A DNA stretch of 64,000 bases, taken from positions 33,179 through 97,178 of the forward strand of contig CAVYYK010000019.1 in the NCBI GenBank assembly GCA_963772635.1. Direction: 5' to 3'. The stretch is from JAUXFS01 sp963772635 (lineage in GTDB: Bacteria > Pseudomonadota > Alphaproteobacteria > Rhodospirillales > Defluviicoccaceae). The first letter of the stretch is position 1; every line of letters starts with the position of its first letter. Shown here one piece after another: positions 11,526 to 21,226 of the stretch. Made by a program: the position numbers and the translations under genes. The notes under the pieces were generated by a model. That model was not told where the DNA came from and did not search any database. It saw only the letters and a list, made by a program, of their open reading frames with translations.

Positions 11526-13051
11526 ATGAACGCGCTGACGGTTCCCGAGTTCCTGATGACCTTCCTGGCGGTGCTCTCCGCCCTGTTCGTCTTCGCGGTC
11601 GGCGTCGGCGTTCTGGCGGTGGTCGTGCTGTATGTCATCGATGTCACCCAGACCCGACACGCCATCCGCCGCAACTTCCCGGTGATCGGCCGGCTGCGCT
11701 ATCTGCTGAGCACCTCGGTGTCTTCCTCCGACAATACCTGTTCGCCATGGACCGCGAGGAGATGCCGTTCAACCGCGCCCAGCGCAGCTGGGTCTACCGC
11801 GCCGCCAAGGACGTGGACAACACCCAGCCGTTCGGTTCGACGCGCGACCTGCGCTCCATCGGCACCATCCTGTTCGCCAACGCCACCTTCCCCAGCCTCG
11901 CCGCGTCGCCGGCACGCTCGGCGCCGAAGATCGTCGGGCCGGACTGCGAGACGCCCTATGAGGCGACCAGCCTGTTCAACATCTCGGCAATGAGCTTCGG
12001 CGCGATCTCCAGGCCGGCGGTGCTCGCGCTTTCGCAACGGTGCGCGGATGGCCGGGTGCTGGATGAACACCGGCGAGGGCGGCCTGTCGCCCTACCACCT
12101 CGAAGGCGGCGGCGATATCGTGTTCCAGATCGGAACCGCCAAGTACGGCGTGCGCGACGACCGGGGTGCGCTCGACGAAGGCAAGCTCGCGCGAGGTCGC
12201 GGCCCACGCCAGGTCCGCATGTTCGAGATCAAGCTCAGCCAGGGCGCCAAGCCGGGCAAGGGCGGCATCCTGCCCGCCGCCAAGGTGACCGCCGAGGTCG
12301 CGGCGATCCGCGGCATTCCGGCCGGCAAGGATTCGCTCAGTCCGAGCCGCCATCCGGACATCGACGGCACCGGCGACCTCCTCGACATGGTCGGCCGGGT
12401 TCGACGGGTCACCGGCAAGCCGACCGGCTTCAAGCTGGTGCTCGGGGAACCGGCCTGGCTCGACGATCTGTGCGAGGAGATCCTCCGCCGCGGGCTCGAT
12501 GCCGCCCCCGACTTCATCACCGTCGACAGCGCCGACGGCGGCACCGGCGCGGCGCCGCTCAGCCTCATCGATAACGTCGGCCTGCCGATCCAGGAGAGCT
12601 TGCCGCTGGTCGTCGACGCGCTGAGCGAACACGGGCTCCGCGACCGCGTCCGCGTCGTCGCATCGGGCAAGCTGATCACGCCCGCCGACGTCGCCTGGGC
12701 GCTCTCGCGTCGGCGCCGACTTCGTCAACACCGCGCGCGGGTTCATGTTCGCGCTCGGCTGCATTCAGTCGATGCAGTGCAACAAGAACACCTGCGCCGA
12801 CCGGCATCACCACCCATGATCCCCGGCTGCAGCGTGGCCTCGACCCGGCGGACAAGGCCGAGCGGGTGCGGCACTACGTGGAGAACATGATCAAGGAAGT
12901 CGGCATCATCGCCCACGCCTGCGGCGTCGACGACCCGCGCCAATTGCGCCGCGAGCACTGCCGCATCGTCACCGCCCCGGGCCGCTCGGTGCCGCTGAGC
13001 GAACTGTACGCCATGGCGAAACCCGACGCCGGAACCCCGCGGGCCGCCTGA
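11526..13051 (+). CDS. FMN-binding glutamate synthase family protein, membrane-anchored (several frameshifts)
   Basis: About 505 residues after joining frames. The N-terminal transmembrane segment (about residues 10-40) is followed by RRNFPVIGRLRYLL. The GltB-like FMN barrel then begins with FAMDREEMPFNRAQRSWVYR and includes LFNISAMSFGAIS, MNTGEGGLSPYH, FEIKLSQGAKPGKGG and TVDSADGGTGAAP. The 3Fe-4S cluster motif CIQSMQCNKNTCPTGITTHD is near the C-terminus. This family resembles the synthase domain of glutamate synthase but lacks the glutaminase domain; its reaction is generally unproven. Frame changes occur near 11725, 12045, 12190-12210, 12705 and 12797. ATG 11526 follows GGAAGGG at some distance. 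Confidence 0.85.
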
Positions 13052-13106
13052 CGCGACGTTCACCGGCCGCCGCCGATAATCGCGCCTGCCGTTGGCTGGG
13101 TCGGGG

Positions 13107-13991
13107 TTATAGCTCGCCCATGACCTGGGCATGCAACTTCTCGGTATGCCGGGAAAGCCGTCGCCGGGGGGTGTAGGAGGCGATGGAGAGGCGTTGCGCG
13201 GGGGCGAACGGGAGCGCCTTGACCAGGCCGAGGGCCGCCTCGTTGTCCGCCGCGCCGGCCGGGATCAGGGCGAGTCCGATCCCCGATTGGACCAGCACCT
13301 TCATCGTCTCGACATTGTCGACGACGGCCCGGATCGGCGGACGGACGCCGAGGTTGTGGAGCATGGTCAGCACCGCCATCCCGTATCCCACCGACAGCTC
13401 GCTCATGATCAACGGCTCGTTCATGATCAGCCCGATGTCGATCGGCGTCCGTTCCGCCGCCAGCGGGTGGTCGGGCGGCGTGATCAGCACCAGATCCACC
13501 TCCAGAAGCCGCTTCACGGTCAACCCGGACGGCACCAGATCGGGATCCACCTCGATGGCGATGCCGATGTCGAGCCGGCCCTTGTGGAGCTCGCTGAAGA
13601 TGACCCGGGTCGGCGCCGTACGGATCTCGAGCTGTACGTTCTCGGTCAGACCGCCGCCCGCGAACATTTTGGGGAGAATGATCTGACCCAGGCCGGAGAT
13701 GATGCCGAGACTGACCTTGTCGACCGCGACCCCGCGAAGCCGCCGCGCCACGTCGACCAGATACATCAGGTCGTTGGCGACCATCTCGGCTTCGTAGAGG
13801 AACACCCGCCCCCTCTCGGTCATTTCGACGCCGCTGCCCATGCGGGTCATCAGCGGGAACCCGACCTGTTCCTCGAGCTGTTTCACCTGTTCGCTGATCG
13901 CCGATTGCGAGACGTTCAGCTGGTTCGCCGCCTTGGTGAAGCTGCGCTCCTTGGCGACGGCCACGGCGTATCGGATTTGCTTGAAATCCAT
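13107..13991 (-). CDS. LysR-type transcriptional regulator, probable controller of the pyrimidine island
   Basis: An intact 294-residue LysR protein. The N-terminal winged helix is MDFKQIRYAVAVAKERSFTK, then AANQLNVSQSAISEQVKQLE. The effector domain (about residues 90-290) begins VDKVSLGIISGLGQIILP and carries ITPPDHPLAAE. The ATG at 13991 is chosen because it starts at the canonical LysR N-terminus. It is divergent from the molybdenum hydroxylase operon, and an ATCGG-N5-CCGAT box (T-N11-A form) lies between them, with three more boxes at other operons of the island. That arrangement is typical for an autoregulated activator. The inducer is unknown; a pyrimidine or its oxidation product is plausible. 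Confidence 0.93.
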   Translation of the reverse strand: MDFKQIRYAVAVAKERSFTKAANQLNVSQSAISEQVKQLEEQVGFPLMTRMGSGVEMTERGRVFLYEAEMVANDLMYLVDVARRLRGVAVDKVSLGIISGLGQIILPKMFAGGGLTENVQLEIRTAPTRVIFSELHKGRLDIGIAIEVDPDLVPSGLTVKRLLEVDLVLITPPDHPLAAERTPIDIGLIMNEPLIMSELSVGYGMAVLTMLHNLGVRPPIRAVVDNVETMKVLVQSGIGLALIPAGAADNEAALGLVKALPFAPAQRLSIASYTPRRRLSRHTEKLHAQVMGEL

Positions 13992-14073
13992 CGCAATCCC
14001 GCTCGCTATTAGAAGATACCACCATTTAGTGTAGCGCCGCGCGGGCCGATCACAAGCAGAACCGGGTTCCGCT

Positions 14074-14114
14074 ATCGGCATCTCCGATATCGGGATCGGA
14101 AATCGGTGTTGGAC
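14074..14114 (+). promoter_or_regulatory. LysR-type box and -35 element upstream of the molybdenum hydroxylase operon
   Basis: ATCGG-CATCT-CCGAT (14074-14088) is a perfect inverted repeat with the T-N11-A pattern of LysR sites. A second region, ATCGGAAATCGGTG, follows and ends in TTGGAC (14109-14114), a plausible -35. The box centre lies about 30 bp upstream of the hexamer centre, so near -65, the usual place for the LysR recognition site. The same architecture recurs at 31653-31693, 31830-31870 and 36847-36887. Confidence 0.8.
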
Positions 14115-14257
14115 TTGAACGAAGAGGCTTGCGACCATACGCAAACAACGGAGAGGCAATAGGGATCCGTTTTGCCAACGGCGCGCGCCGACGCCGGACA
14201 CGGAGAGCCACGAGTGGTAACGGACAGCGTCATAACCCCGCGACAGGTGCCCGGGTC

Positions 14258-15145
14258 GTGAAGCCCGCAGCTTTCAAATACCTGGTCGCCGATTCGCTCG
14301 ACCATGCGTTGGCGGTCAAGGCGGAGCATGGCGACGACGCCAAGTTCCTGGCGGGGGGGCAGAGCCTGATCCCGGCGATGAACTTCCGCTTGGCCGAGCC
14401 CGCCCTGCTCATCGACATCAACGGGCTGGCCGCCTTGGACTACGTCCGCGATAGCGGCGACGGCGCGGTGCGGATCGGGGCGCTGACCCGCCAACGCACG
14501 CTGGAGCGCGACCCGTTGATCGCCCGGCGTCAGCCCCTCGTCCGCGAAGCCGCCGGCCATGTCGCCCATCCCCAGATCCGCAATCGCGGCACGTTGTGCG
14601 GCAACCTCGCCCACGCCGACCCCGCCTCGGAACAGCCGGCGGTGCTGTTGGCCCTGGACGCCCGGCTGCGCGCGCAGTCGGCTTCGGGCGAGCGCTGGAT
14701 CGAAGCGCGGGACTTCTTCGTCAGCCTGTTTACCACCGCGCTGGAAGAAGACGAGATGCTGGTCGAGGTCGAACTGCCGGCGCTGGCTCCGCGGACCGGA
14801 ACCTGTTTCATCGAACTGGCGCGGCGGCCCGGCGACTACGCGATGATGGGGGTGGCGGCGGTAATCACCCTCGGCGAGGACGGAACCTGCGCCGATGCCC
14901 GCCTGACCTATTGCAACGCCGGCGAGATCCCGGTGGCGGCGGACCGGGCGGCGCGGGCGCTGGTCGGCGGGCGGATCGGCGACGAGCAACTGCGCATCGC
15001 CGGGGATCTCGCCCGGGAAGAGATCAGTCCGACCGGCAACGCCCAGGCCAGCGAGGCGTTTCAGCGCCACCTGGCCGCGGTGCTGACCGGACGCGCGGTG
15101 AAACGGGCGCTGGCGGCGGCCGGGAGCGAAGAGGTGAGAGGATGA
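14258..15145 (+). CDS. Molybdenum hydroxylase FAD subunit (CoxM-like)
   Basis: A 295-residue FAD-binding subunit of a xanthine-oxidase-family hydroxylase; it passes electrons from the Fe-S subunit to the acceptor. Family motifs are FLAGGQSLIPAMNFRLA (FAD pyrophosphate loop), GALTRQRTLERDP and the hallmark RNRGTLCGNLAHADPASEQPA (read here as RNRGTLCGN and HADPASE). It starts at GTG 14258; earlier in-frame ATG 14129 would place the start near the promoter box. The stop overlaps the next ATG (ATGA), so all three subunits are coupled. The substrate is not visible from this subunit; context suggests a pyrimidine base. Confidence 0.88.
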   Translation: MKPAAFKYLVADSLDHALAVKAEHGDDAKFLAGGQSLIPAMNFRLAEPALLIDINGLAALDYVRDSGDGAVRIGALTRQRTLERDPLIARRQPLVREAAGHVAHPQIRNRGTLCGNLAHADPASEQPAVLLALDARLRAQSASGERWIEARDFFVSLFTTALEEDEMLVEVELPALAPRTGTCFIELARRPGDYAMMGVAAVITLGEDGTCADARLTYCNAGEIPVAADRAARALVGGRIGDEQLRIAGDLAREEISPTGNAQASEAFQRHLAAVLTGRAVKRALAAAGSEEVRG

Positions 15146-15639
15146 TCGAGGGGTTGTTCACGGTCACCACGTCGGTCAACGGCACCCCCTACACCCGGGT
15201 GGTCGAGCCCCGGCTGCTGCTCAGCGACTTCCTCCGCCACGAGCTCGGCCTGACCGGAACCCACGTCGGCTGCGAGCACGGCGTGTGCGGCGCCTGCACG
15301 ATCCTGTTCGACGGCCTGCCGATGCGGTCGTGCCTGATGTTCGCCCCACAGGCGCACGGCCACGAGATTGTCACGGTCGAAGGCCTCGCCGCCGACGGCG
15401 ATCGGCTGCATCCGCTGCAGGAAGCCTTTCGCGATGCCCACGGATTGCAGTGCGGCTTCTGCACCCCGGGAATCCTGATGACGATGAAGGCCTTCCTCGA
15501 CGAGAACCCGTCGCCGAACGAAGCCGAGATTCGCCAGGCGCTCTCGGGCAACCTTTGTCGCTGCACCGGCTACCAGCACATCGTCGAGGCGGTGACGCTG
15601 GCGGCAACGCGGATCGCCGGAAGGGGTCCGAAGAGTTGA
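15142..15639 (+). CDS. Molybdenum hydroxylase [2Fe-2S] subunit (CoxS-like)
   Basis: A 165-residue electron-transfer subunit with two [2Fe-2S] clusters. The plant-ferredoxin-type site is GCEHGVCGACTILFDG (about residues 43-58) plus the cysteine in RSCLMF. The second cluster uses QCGFCTPGILM and GNLCRCTGYQHIV. The length is normal. The N-terminus reads FTVTTSVNGTPYTRVVEPRL, so there is no signal peptide and the enzyme is cytoplasmic. It is translationally coupled at both ends: ATGA with the FAD gene and TTGA with the Mo subunit gene. Confidence 0.94.
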   Translation: MIEGLFTVTTSVNGTPYTRVVEPRLLLSDFLRHELGLTGTHVGCEHGVCGACTILFDGLPMRSCLMFAPQAHGHEIVTVEGLAADGDRLHPLQEAFRDAHGLQCGFCTPGILMTMKAFLDENPSPNEAEIRQALSGNLCRCTGYQHIVEAVTLAATRIAGRGPKS

Positions 15640-17984
15640 AGAAAACGACCAACCGATATGTCGGCTCGCCGGTGAAGCGAAACGAGGACAGGGCACTTCT
15701 GACCGGCCGCGGGTTGTTCGTCGACGACATCGACCTGCCGGACATGCTGCATGCCGCGGTGCTGCGCAGCCCCAATGCTCACGCCCGCATCGTCGGTATC
15801 GATGTTGCGGGGGCGCTGGAGCGCGACGGCGTCGTCGCCGTCATCACCGCCGACGATCTCGGCGACTTCTGGCAGACCGTGCCGCTGGTGGTCCCGCCGC
15901 CGCCGATCGACGGCCTGGTCTTCAACAAGCGGACCCAGGTTCCGTTGGCCAAGGACAAGGTGAGGCACGTCGGCGAGGCGGTGGCTCTGGTGGTCGCGGA
16001 AAGCCGCTATGTCGCCGAGGACGCGCTCAACGACATCGTCGTCGACTACGAACCGCTGGCGGTCGCCGCCGATCTGGAGAAGGCGGCGGCGGGCGATGCG
16101 CCCCGCGTCCACGACGACGTCGCCGGCAACGTCGCGGCGCACGTGCACCAGGTCAAAGGCGACTACGGCGCCGTGGCCGGACGCGCCGCCAAGGTCGTCA
16201 AGCGCCGCTTCGTCTACGAGCACGGCATGGCGCAGCCGATGGAAACCCGCGGCGTGGTCGCGCAATGGGACGCCAAGGCCGAGCGGCTTTGCGTATGGGC
16301 GACGACCCAGGCGCCGACGTCGCTGCGCAACGGTCTCGCCGATCTGCTCGGGCTCAATGCGGTGCAGGTGCGGGTGATCGCTCCGTTCGTCGGCGGCGGC
16401 TTCGGCTCCAAGCTGCTGATGTACTATCCGGAAGAGCTGCTGGTCCCGTGGGCGGCGATCAAGCTCGGCTGCTCGGTCAAGTGGATCGAGGATCGGGGCG
16501 AGCATTTCCTCGCGACGACCCAGGAGCGGGGGCAGATCCATGACGCCGAGATCGCCCTCGCGGCGGACGGAAAGATCCTCGGCATCAAGGACGTGTTCCT
16601 CCACGACACCGGCGCCTACAACCCGTACGGCCTGACGGTGCCGATCAACAGCCAGTGCCAGATCCTCGGCCCCTATGTCGTTCCCAACTACGACAGCACC
16701 TTCACCGCGGTGTTCACCAACAAGCCGATCGTCGCGCCCTACCGCGGCGCCGGCCGCCAACACGGGGTGTTCGTGATCGAGCGCCTGCTCGATATCGCGG
16801 CGCGCGAGCTGGGGATCGACCGGACGGAGATCCGGCGGCGAAACTTCATCCCGCCGGACGCGTTTCCGTTCGGCAACGAGATCATCTTCCAGGATTTCGC
16901 CCCGCTGACCTACGACAGCGGCGACTACGCGCCGATCCTCGACCGCCTGCTCGAAATGATCGACTACCGGCGGTTCGTGAGCGAGGAGCAACCGAAACTG
17001 CGCGCGCAGGGCAAGCGGGTCGGGATCGGTGTCGTCTGCTATATCGAGGGCACCGGCATCGGGCCGTACGAGGGCGCGAAGGTACAAATCCAGGCCAACG
17101 GGCGGGTGTGCGTGACCACCGGGATCGGCACGCAGGGTCAGAGCCACTACACCAGCTTCGCCCAGATCGCCGCCGATCACCTCGGCGTCAACGTGGAAAA
17201 CGTCGACGTCATCACCGGCGATACCGACCAGTTCTACTGGGGCGCCGGCACCTTCGCCAGCCGCGGCGCCGTCGTCGCCGGCAACGCGGTCAACGAGGCG
17301 GCGGAAGCCGTCCACCAAAAGATCCTGAGAGTGGCCGCGGAGCACTTCGGGTGCGGCGAGGACAAGCTGGTCGTCGAGGACGGGCAGGTCTCGGTGGCCG
17401 GCGAGCCCGGCAACGCCATCGGCCTCGGTGATCTGGCCAAGAAGGCCAATCCGATGCGCGGCGCGGTCCAGCCGGGGGTCGAGCCCGGTCTGGAAGCGAC
17501 GCGGTATTTCGGCCCGGCGAGCGGTACCACCGCCAGCGGCGCCCACGCGATGATCGTCGAGGTCGATCCGGAGACGATGATGGTGGATATCAAGAAATAC
17601 GTCGTCGTCCACGACTGCGGCGCCGTCATCAACCCGCTTGTCGTCGAGGGACAGATCCACGGCGGTGTCGCGCAGGGCATCGGCAATGCGTTTTTCGAGC
17701 AATTGCTGTTCGATGATCAGGGCCAACTCCTCAATGCAACGCTCGTCGACTATTTGATTCCGACCTCGCTGGACATCCCCCACATGACCCTCGACCACAC
17801 GGTAACACCGTCGACGACCAACCGAATGGGCATCAAGGGCGTCGGCGAGGCGGGCGCGATCCCGGTCGGTCCGCTGTTCGCGCAGGCTGTCGAGGATGCT
17901 CTGGATCTGCCGTCGAAAGGTGTGGACATCCTCGAGATCCCCCTCAGCCCCAACCGGTTGTGGGAGCTGACCCGAGACCACTAG
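15636..17984 (+). CDS. Molybdenum hydroxylase large (molybdopterin) subunit
   Basis: An intact 782-residue catalytic subunit binding molybdopterin cytosine dinucleotide, which hydroxylates a heteroaromatic or carbonyl carbon using water. Motifs are VGSPVKRNEDRALLTGRG (N-terminus), FVGGGFGSKLL, PYRGAGRQHGVFVIER, GTQGQSHYTSFAQIAADHLG and KGVGEAGAIPVGPLF, the last with the catalytic glutamate. It starts at TTG 15636, overlapping the previous stop. The CO-dehydrogenase active-site loop (VAYRCSFR) is not present, so it is not a CO dehydrogenase. Linked uracil permease, cytosine deaminase and barbiturase-family genes suggest oxidation of uracil/thymine to barbiturates, but xanthine or another azine remains possible. 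Confidence 0.9.
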   Translation: MKKTTNRYVGSPVKRNEDRALLTGRGLFVDDIDLPDMLHAAVLRSPNAHARIVGIDVAGALERDGVVAVITADDLGDFWQTVPLVVPPPPIDGLVFNKRTQVPLAKDKVRHVGEAVALVVAESRYVAEDALNDIVVDYEPLAVAADLEKAAAGDAPRVHDDVAGNVAAHVHQVKGDYGAVAGRAAKVVKRRFVYEHGMAQPMETRGVVAQWDAKAERLCVWATTQAPTSLRNGLADLLGLNAVQVRVIAPFVGGGFGSKLLMYYPEELLVPWAAIKLGCSVKWIEDRGEHFLATTQERGQIHDAEIALAADGKILGIKDVFLHDTGAYNPYGLTVPINSQCQILGPYVVPNYDSTFTAVFTNKPIVAPYRGAGRQHGVFVIERLLDIAARELGIDRTEIRRRNFIPPDAFPFGNEIIFQDFAPLTYDSGDYAPILDRLLEMIDYRRFVSEEQPKLRAQGKRVGIGVVCYIEGTGIGPYEGAKVQIQANGRVCVTTGIGTQGQSHYTSFAQIAADHLGVNVENVDVITGDTDQFYWGAGTFASRGAVVAGNAVNEAAEAVHQKILRVAAEHFGCGEDKLVVEDGQVSVAGEPGNAIGLGDLAKKANPMRGAVQPGVEPGLEATRYFGPASGTTASGAHAMIVEVDPETMMVDIKKYVVVHDCGAVINPLVVEGQIHGGVAQGIGNAFFEQLLFDDQGQLLNATLVDYLIPTSLDIPHMTLDHTVTPSTTNRMGIKGVGEAGAIPVGPLFAQAVEDALDLPSKGVDILEIPLSPNRLWELTRDH

Positions 17985-17999
17985 GGAGGAATAGGCGCG

Positions 18000-18620
18000 A
18001 TGGAGCTGAGCGGTGACCACCGTATTGCGGCCTCCAGACAGGCGGTTTGGAACGCCCTCAACGATCCGGAGGTGTTGAAGGCCTGCATCCCGGGTTGCGA
18101 GTCGCTGACCCGGGACGGCGACAATGCTTTCGACGCGATCGTGCAGGCGAAGGTCGGACCGGTGCGGGCGAAATTTTCCGGAAGGGTGGAGCTCTCCAAC
18201 ATTCGTCCTCCGGAGAGCTACACCATCACCGGTGAAGGCAAGGGCGGGACGGCCGGGATGGCCAAGGGGGGCGCCGACGTGGTGCTCGTGGAAGACGGCG
18301 ACGGGACGGTTCTGCGCTATACGGTCAACGCCGACGTCGGCGGAAAACTGGCGCAGATCGGCTCGCGGCTGGTCAAGTCGGCGGCCAACAAGCAGGCCCG
18401 CGAGTTCTTTTCGCGCTTCGGCGACATCGTCACCGGCGCGGTGCCGCTGACCCAGGCGGTTGCGCCCGAGGCGGTGAGCGTCGCGGCCGGGGCGCCGGCA
18501 ACGGCGGTGGCGCCGCCGGGCGGCCGGGGCGACGAGAACATGGCGCACATCCGCAGGCTCAACTGGGCGCTTCTCGCTATCATTGTCGGTTTGATCGCCT
18601 ATATTCTGGCGGCTCTTTGA
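18000..18620 (+). CDS. CoxG-like SRPBCC membrane-anchored protein
   Basis: A 206-residue carbon-monoxide-dehydrogenase subunit G family protein. The START/SRPBCC domain covers residues 1-150 (MELSGDHRIAASRQAVWNAL, NDPEVLKACIPGCESL, ITGEGKGGTAGMAKGGADV), followed by an Ala/Pro-rich linker and one C-terminal transmembrane helix (WALLAIIVGLIAYILAAL). CoxG proteins help recruit molybdenum hydroxylases to the membrane and, in recent work on CO dehydrogenase, bind menaquinone. Here it would link the adjacent hydroxylase to the respiratory chain. It has a GGAGGA ribosome site and is cotranscribed 15 bp after the Mo subunit. Confidence 0.87.
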   Translation: MELSGDHRIAASRQAVWNALNDPEVLKACIPGCESLTRDGDNAFDAIVQAKVGPVRAKFSGRVELSNIRPPESYTITGEGKGGTAGMAKGGADVVLVEDGDGTVLRYTVNADVGGKLAQIGSRLVKSAANKQAREFFSRFGDIVTGAVPLTQAVAPEAVSVAAGAPATAVAPPGGRGDENMAHIRRLNWALLAIIVGLIAYILAAL

Positions 18621-18669
18621 GCGGGTCCGCCGGTCCAGGCGGTGTGGGTCAGGCTTTAAAGGAGGCTTC

Positions 18670-19947
18670 ATGAACAACGACATCTCGGTAGCGGAATATC
18701 AATTCAGACCCGGCCAGTGGCTCATCGGCGCGCAGATGATGTTCGTCGCGTTCGGCGCGCTGGTGCTTGTCCCGTTGCTGACGGGGCTGGATCCCAACGT
18801 CGCGCTGTTCACCGCCGGCGCGGCACGCTGGTCTTCCAGGTGTGCACGAGAGGCAAGGTGCCCATTTTCCTGGCCTCGTCGTTCGCGTTCATCGCGCCGA
18901 TCATCTACGGCGTGCAGACCTGGGGGATCCCGGGCACCTTGTGCGGCCTGGCGGCGGCGGGCTTGGTGTACGTGGCCATCAGCTTCGTCGTCCGCATCAA
19001 GGGCAGCGAGTTCCTCGAGCGATACCTGCCGCGCGTCGTGACCGGACCGGTGATCATGGTCATCGGGCTCATCCTCGCCCCGATCGGCGTCAACCTGGCC
19101 ATCGGCAAGACCGGCGACGGTGCGGCGGTCCTGGTTCCCGAGGACCAGGCGCTCATGCTGGCGGCGATCGCGTTGATCGTGACCATCCTGGTGGCGCTCC
19201 TCGGCAGGGGGCTGTTCAGGGTCATCCCGATCCTGCTGGGTGCGGTCGGTCGGATACGCGGCGGCCCTGCTCATAAGCCTGACCGGCGAGGCGCAGCTGG
19301 TCGATTTCTCGACCGTGGCGGCGGCGCCGTGGTTCGCCATGCCCAGCTTCGTGCTGCCGGAGTGGAATCTGCAGGCGATCCTGTTCATCCTGCCGGTCGC
19401 CATCGCCCCCGCCATCGAGCATTTCGGCGACATCCTGGCGATCGGCGGCGTCACCAAGAAGGACTACCTGAAGGATCCGGGAATCCAGAACACCTTGCTC
19501 GGGGACGGCCTCGCCACGTCCTTGGCCGGATTTCTCGGCGGCCCGCCCAACACCACCTACTCCGAGGTGACCGGGGCGGTCACCCTGACCCGGGCGTTCA
19601 ACCCGGCGATCATGACCTGGGCGGCGATCTGGGCGATCGCCCTTTCCTTCATCGGCAAGCTGGGGGCGTTGCTCCAGACCATCCCGACACCGGTGATGGG
19701 CGGTATCCTGGTGCTGCTGTTCGGGGCGATCACGGTGGTCGGCCTGAGCAACCTGGTGGGCGGGCGCGAAGACCTGACCAAGCCCCGCAACCTGATCATC
19801 ATCTCGATGATCCTGGTGCTGGGGATCGGCGGCATGCAGTTCTCGATCGGGACCTTCACCCTCGGCGGCATCGGTCTCGCCGGCGTCGTCGGCGTCGTGC
19901 TCAACTTGATTCTGCCGCGGGAGAAAGTCATAGAAACCGCCGACTGA
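18670..19947 (+). CDS. NCS2 uracil/xanthine permease (two frameshifts)
   Basis: A nucleobase:proton symporter of about 425 residues with 14 membrane spans, UraA/UapA type. Diagnostic motifs are the transport helix region PVAIAPAIEHFGDILAIGGV, holding the glutamate and histidine that bind the base in UraA, and GGPPNTTYSEVTGAVTLT with the second key glutamate. PTPVMGGILVLLFGAI is also typical. Frame changes near 18832 (a missing C) and 19245 (an extra G) are needed. An AAAGGAGG site precedes the ATG. In the operon with the hydroxylase and an amidohydrolase it would import the pathway's base. Uracil versus xanthine cannot be settled by eye. Confidence 0.88.
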
Positions 19948-19978
19948 GGCGAGGTCGAAGTCCCGAGGTCGACGGACG

Positions 19979-21226
19979 ATGCCCGACCGCTACGACATCC
20001 TCGTCCGGCGGGCTCGTCTGCGCGGTCGTCAGGATCGGCTGTTCGAGATCGGGATCTCGGACGGCCGCATCGCCGCTATCGGGGAAGGCCTCGACGGCAC
20101 GGCCGCGACCGAGATCGATGCCCGGGGCAATCTGGTGACCGAGTCCTTCGTCAACAGCCATCTCCACCTGTGCAAGGTGTGGACGCTGCCGATGATGGAA
20201 GAGGCGGCGCTCGCGGACTACCACGCGGCGGGGATGGGCAAGGCGATGACCGCCATCGAGTTGGCGAGCGCCGTCAAGGACAACTACGACGCGTCGTGGA
20301 TCACCGACAATGCCCGGCGCGCCGTCGCCCTGGCGGCGGTCCACGGCAACCTCCACATCCGAGCGTTCGCCGACGTCGACGGCAAGGCGCGGCTGGAGGG
20401 CGTCAAGGCGCTGATCGCGGTGCGAGACGAGTTCGAGGGGATCGTCGACATCCAGGTCGCGGCGTTCGCCCAGGACGGCATCGTCCGCGAGCCGGGCGCC
20501 GCCGAATTGATGCACGAGGCGATGGAACTTGGCGCCGACGTGGTCGCCGGCATTCCGTGGATCGAATACACCGACGCCGACGCCGCCCTGCACATCGGCA
20601 TCTGCTTCGACCTCGCCCGAGAGTTCGACAAGGACGTGTCGATGCTGCTCGACGACGCCGGCGACGCCGGATTGCGAACGTTGGAGGCGATGGCGCTGGA
20701 GGCGATCCGGCGGGGCTGGCAGGGCCGCGCGCTCGCCCATCACTGCCGGGCGATGTGCCTCTATCCCCTGCCGTACTTCCACCGGCTGGTGGGAACCCTG
20801 AAGCGCGCCCGGGTGGCGGTTGTCAGCGATCCGCATACCGGGCCGCTGCACGCTCGGGTCAAGGAGCTGCTCGACGAAGGCGTCCTCGTCTGCCTCGGCC
20901 AGGACGACATCTCCGATGCCTACTATCCCTTCGGCCGCAACAACATGCATGGAGGTCGCCTTCCTCGCGTCGCACCTGTTGTGGATGACCACCCGCGCGG
21001 AGATCGACAGGCTCTACGACATGGTCACGGTCGACGCGGCGCGGGCGATCAACATCGCCGAACTTCCGGCTCGCAGGTCGGGGCGCCGGCGCACCTGGTG
21101 GTGCTCGACGAGCCGGACGTGGTCGAAGCCCTGCGCCATCACGCGGCGCCGGCCCATGTGATCAGCCACGGCAGGCTCGTCGATCAGGCGAAAATGAAGG
21201 AACTGACCCGCCAACCGGCGCGGTAA
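19979..21226 (+). CDS. Cytosine-deaminase-like amidohydrolase (two frameshifts)
   Basis: A metal-dependent TIM-barrel amidohydrolase (COG0402/CodA group) of about 410 residues. Metal-ligand and active-site motifs are VNSHLHLCK (HxH), FADVDGKARLEGVK, ALAHHCRAMCLYPLPYF, VVSDPHTGPLHAR and CLGQDDISDAYYPFGRNN. Frame changes near 20948 and 21070 lead through MEVAFLASHLLWMTTRAEID back to the original frame (APAHLVVLDEPD). It lies 32 bp after the permease. Members deaminate or hydrolyse cytosine, isoguanine, ammelide-type triazines and similar rings; this subgroup lacks the strict CodA motifs seen in the 25689-26966 gene, so the substrate may differ. Confidence 0.82.
   Translation: MPDRYDILVRRARLRGRQDRLFEIGISDGRIAAIGEGLDGTAATEIDARGNLVTESFVNSHLHLCKVWTLPMMEEAALADYHAAGMGKAMTAIELASAVKDNYDASWITDNARRAVALAAVHGNLHIRAFADVDGKARLEGVKALIAVRDEFEGIVDIQVAAFAQDGIVREPGAAELMHEAMELGADVVAGIPWIEYTDADAALHIGICFDLAREFDKDVSMLLDDAGDAGLRTLEAMALEAIRRGWQGRALAHHCRAMCLYPLPYFHRLVGTLKRARVAVVSDPHTGPLHARVKELLDEGVLVCLGQDDISDAYYPFGRNNMHGGRLPRVAPVVDDHPRGDRQALRHGHGRRGAGDQHRRTSGSQVGAPAHLVVLDEPDVVEALRHHAAPAHVISHGRLVDQAKMKELTRQPAR

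Noticed and set aside
14258..18620. Aerobic CO dehydrogenase (CoxMSL-CoxG)
   Set aside because: Subunit layout and CoxG fit, but the large subunit lacks the diagnostic CoxL active-site loop, and the context is nucleobase catabolism.
15570..18683. 1037-codon open frame on the minus strand opposite the molybdenum hydroxylase genes
   Set aside because: Shadow of the conserved plus-strand genes, with composition (Arg/Asp/His rich) unlike real proteins here.
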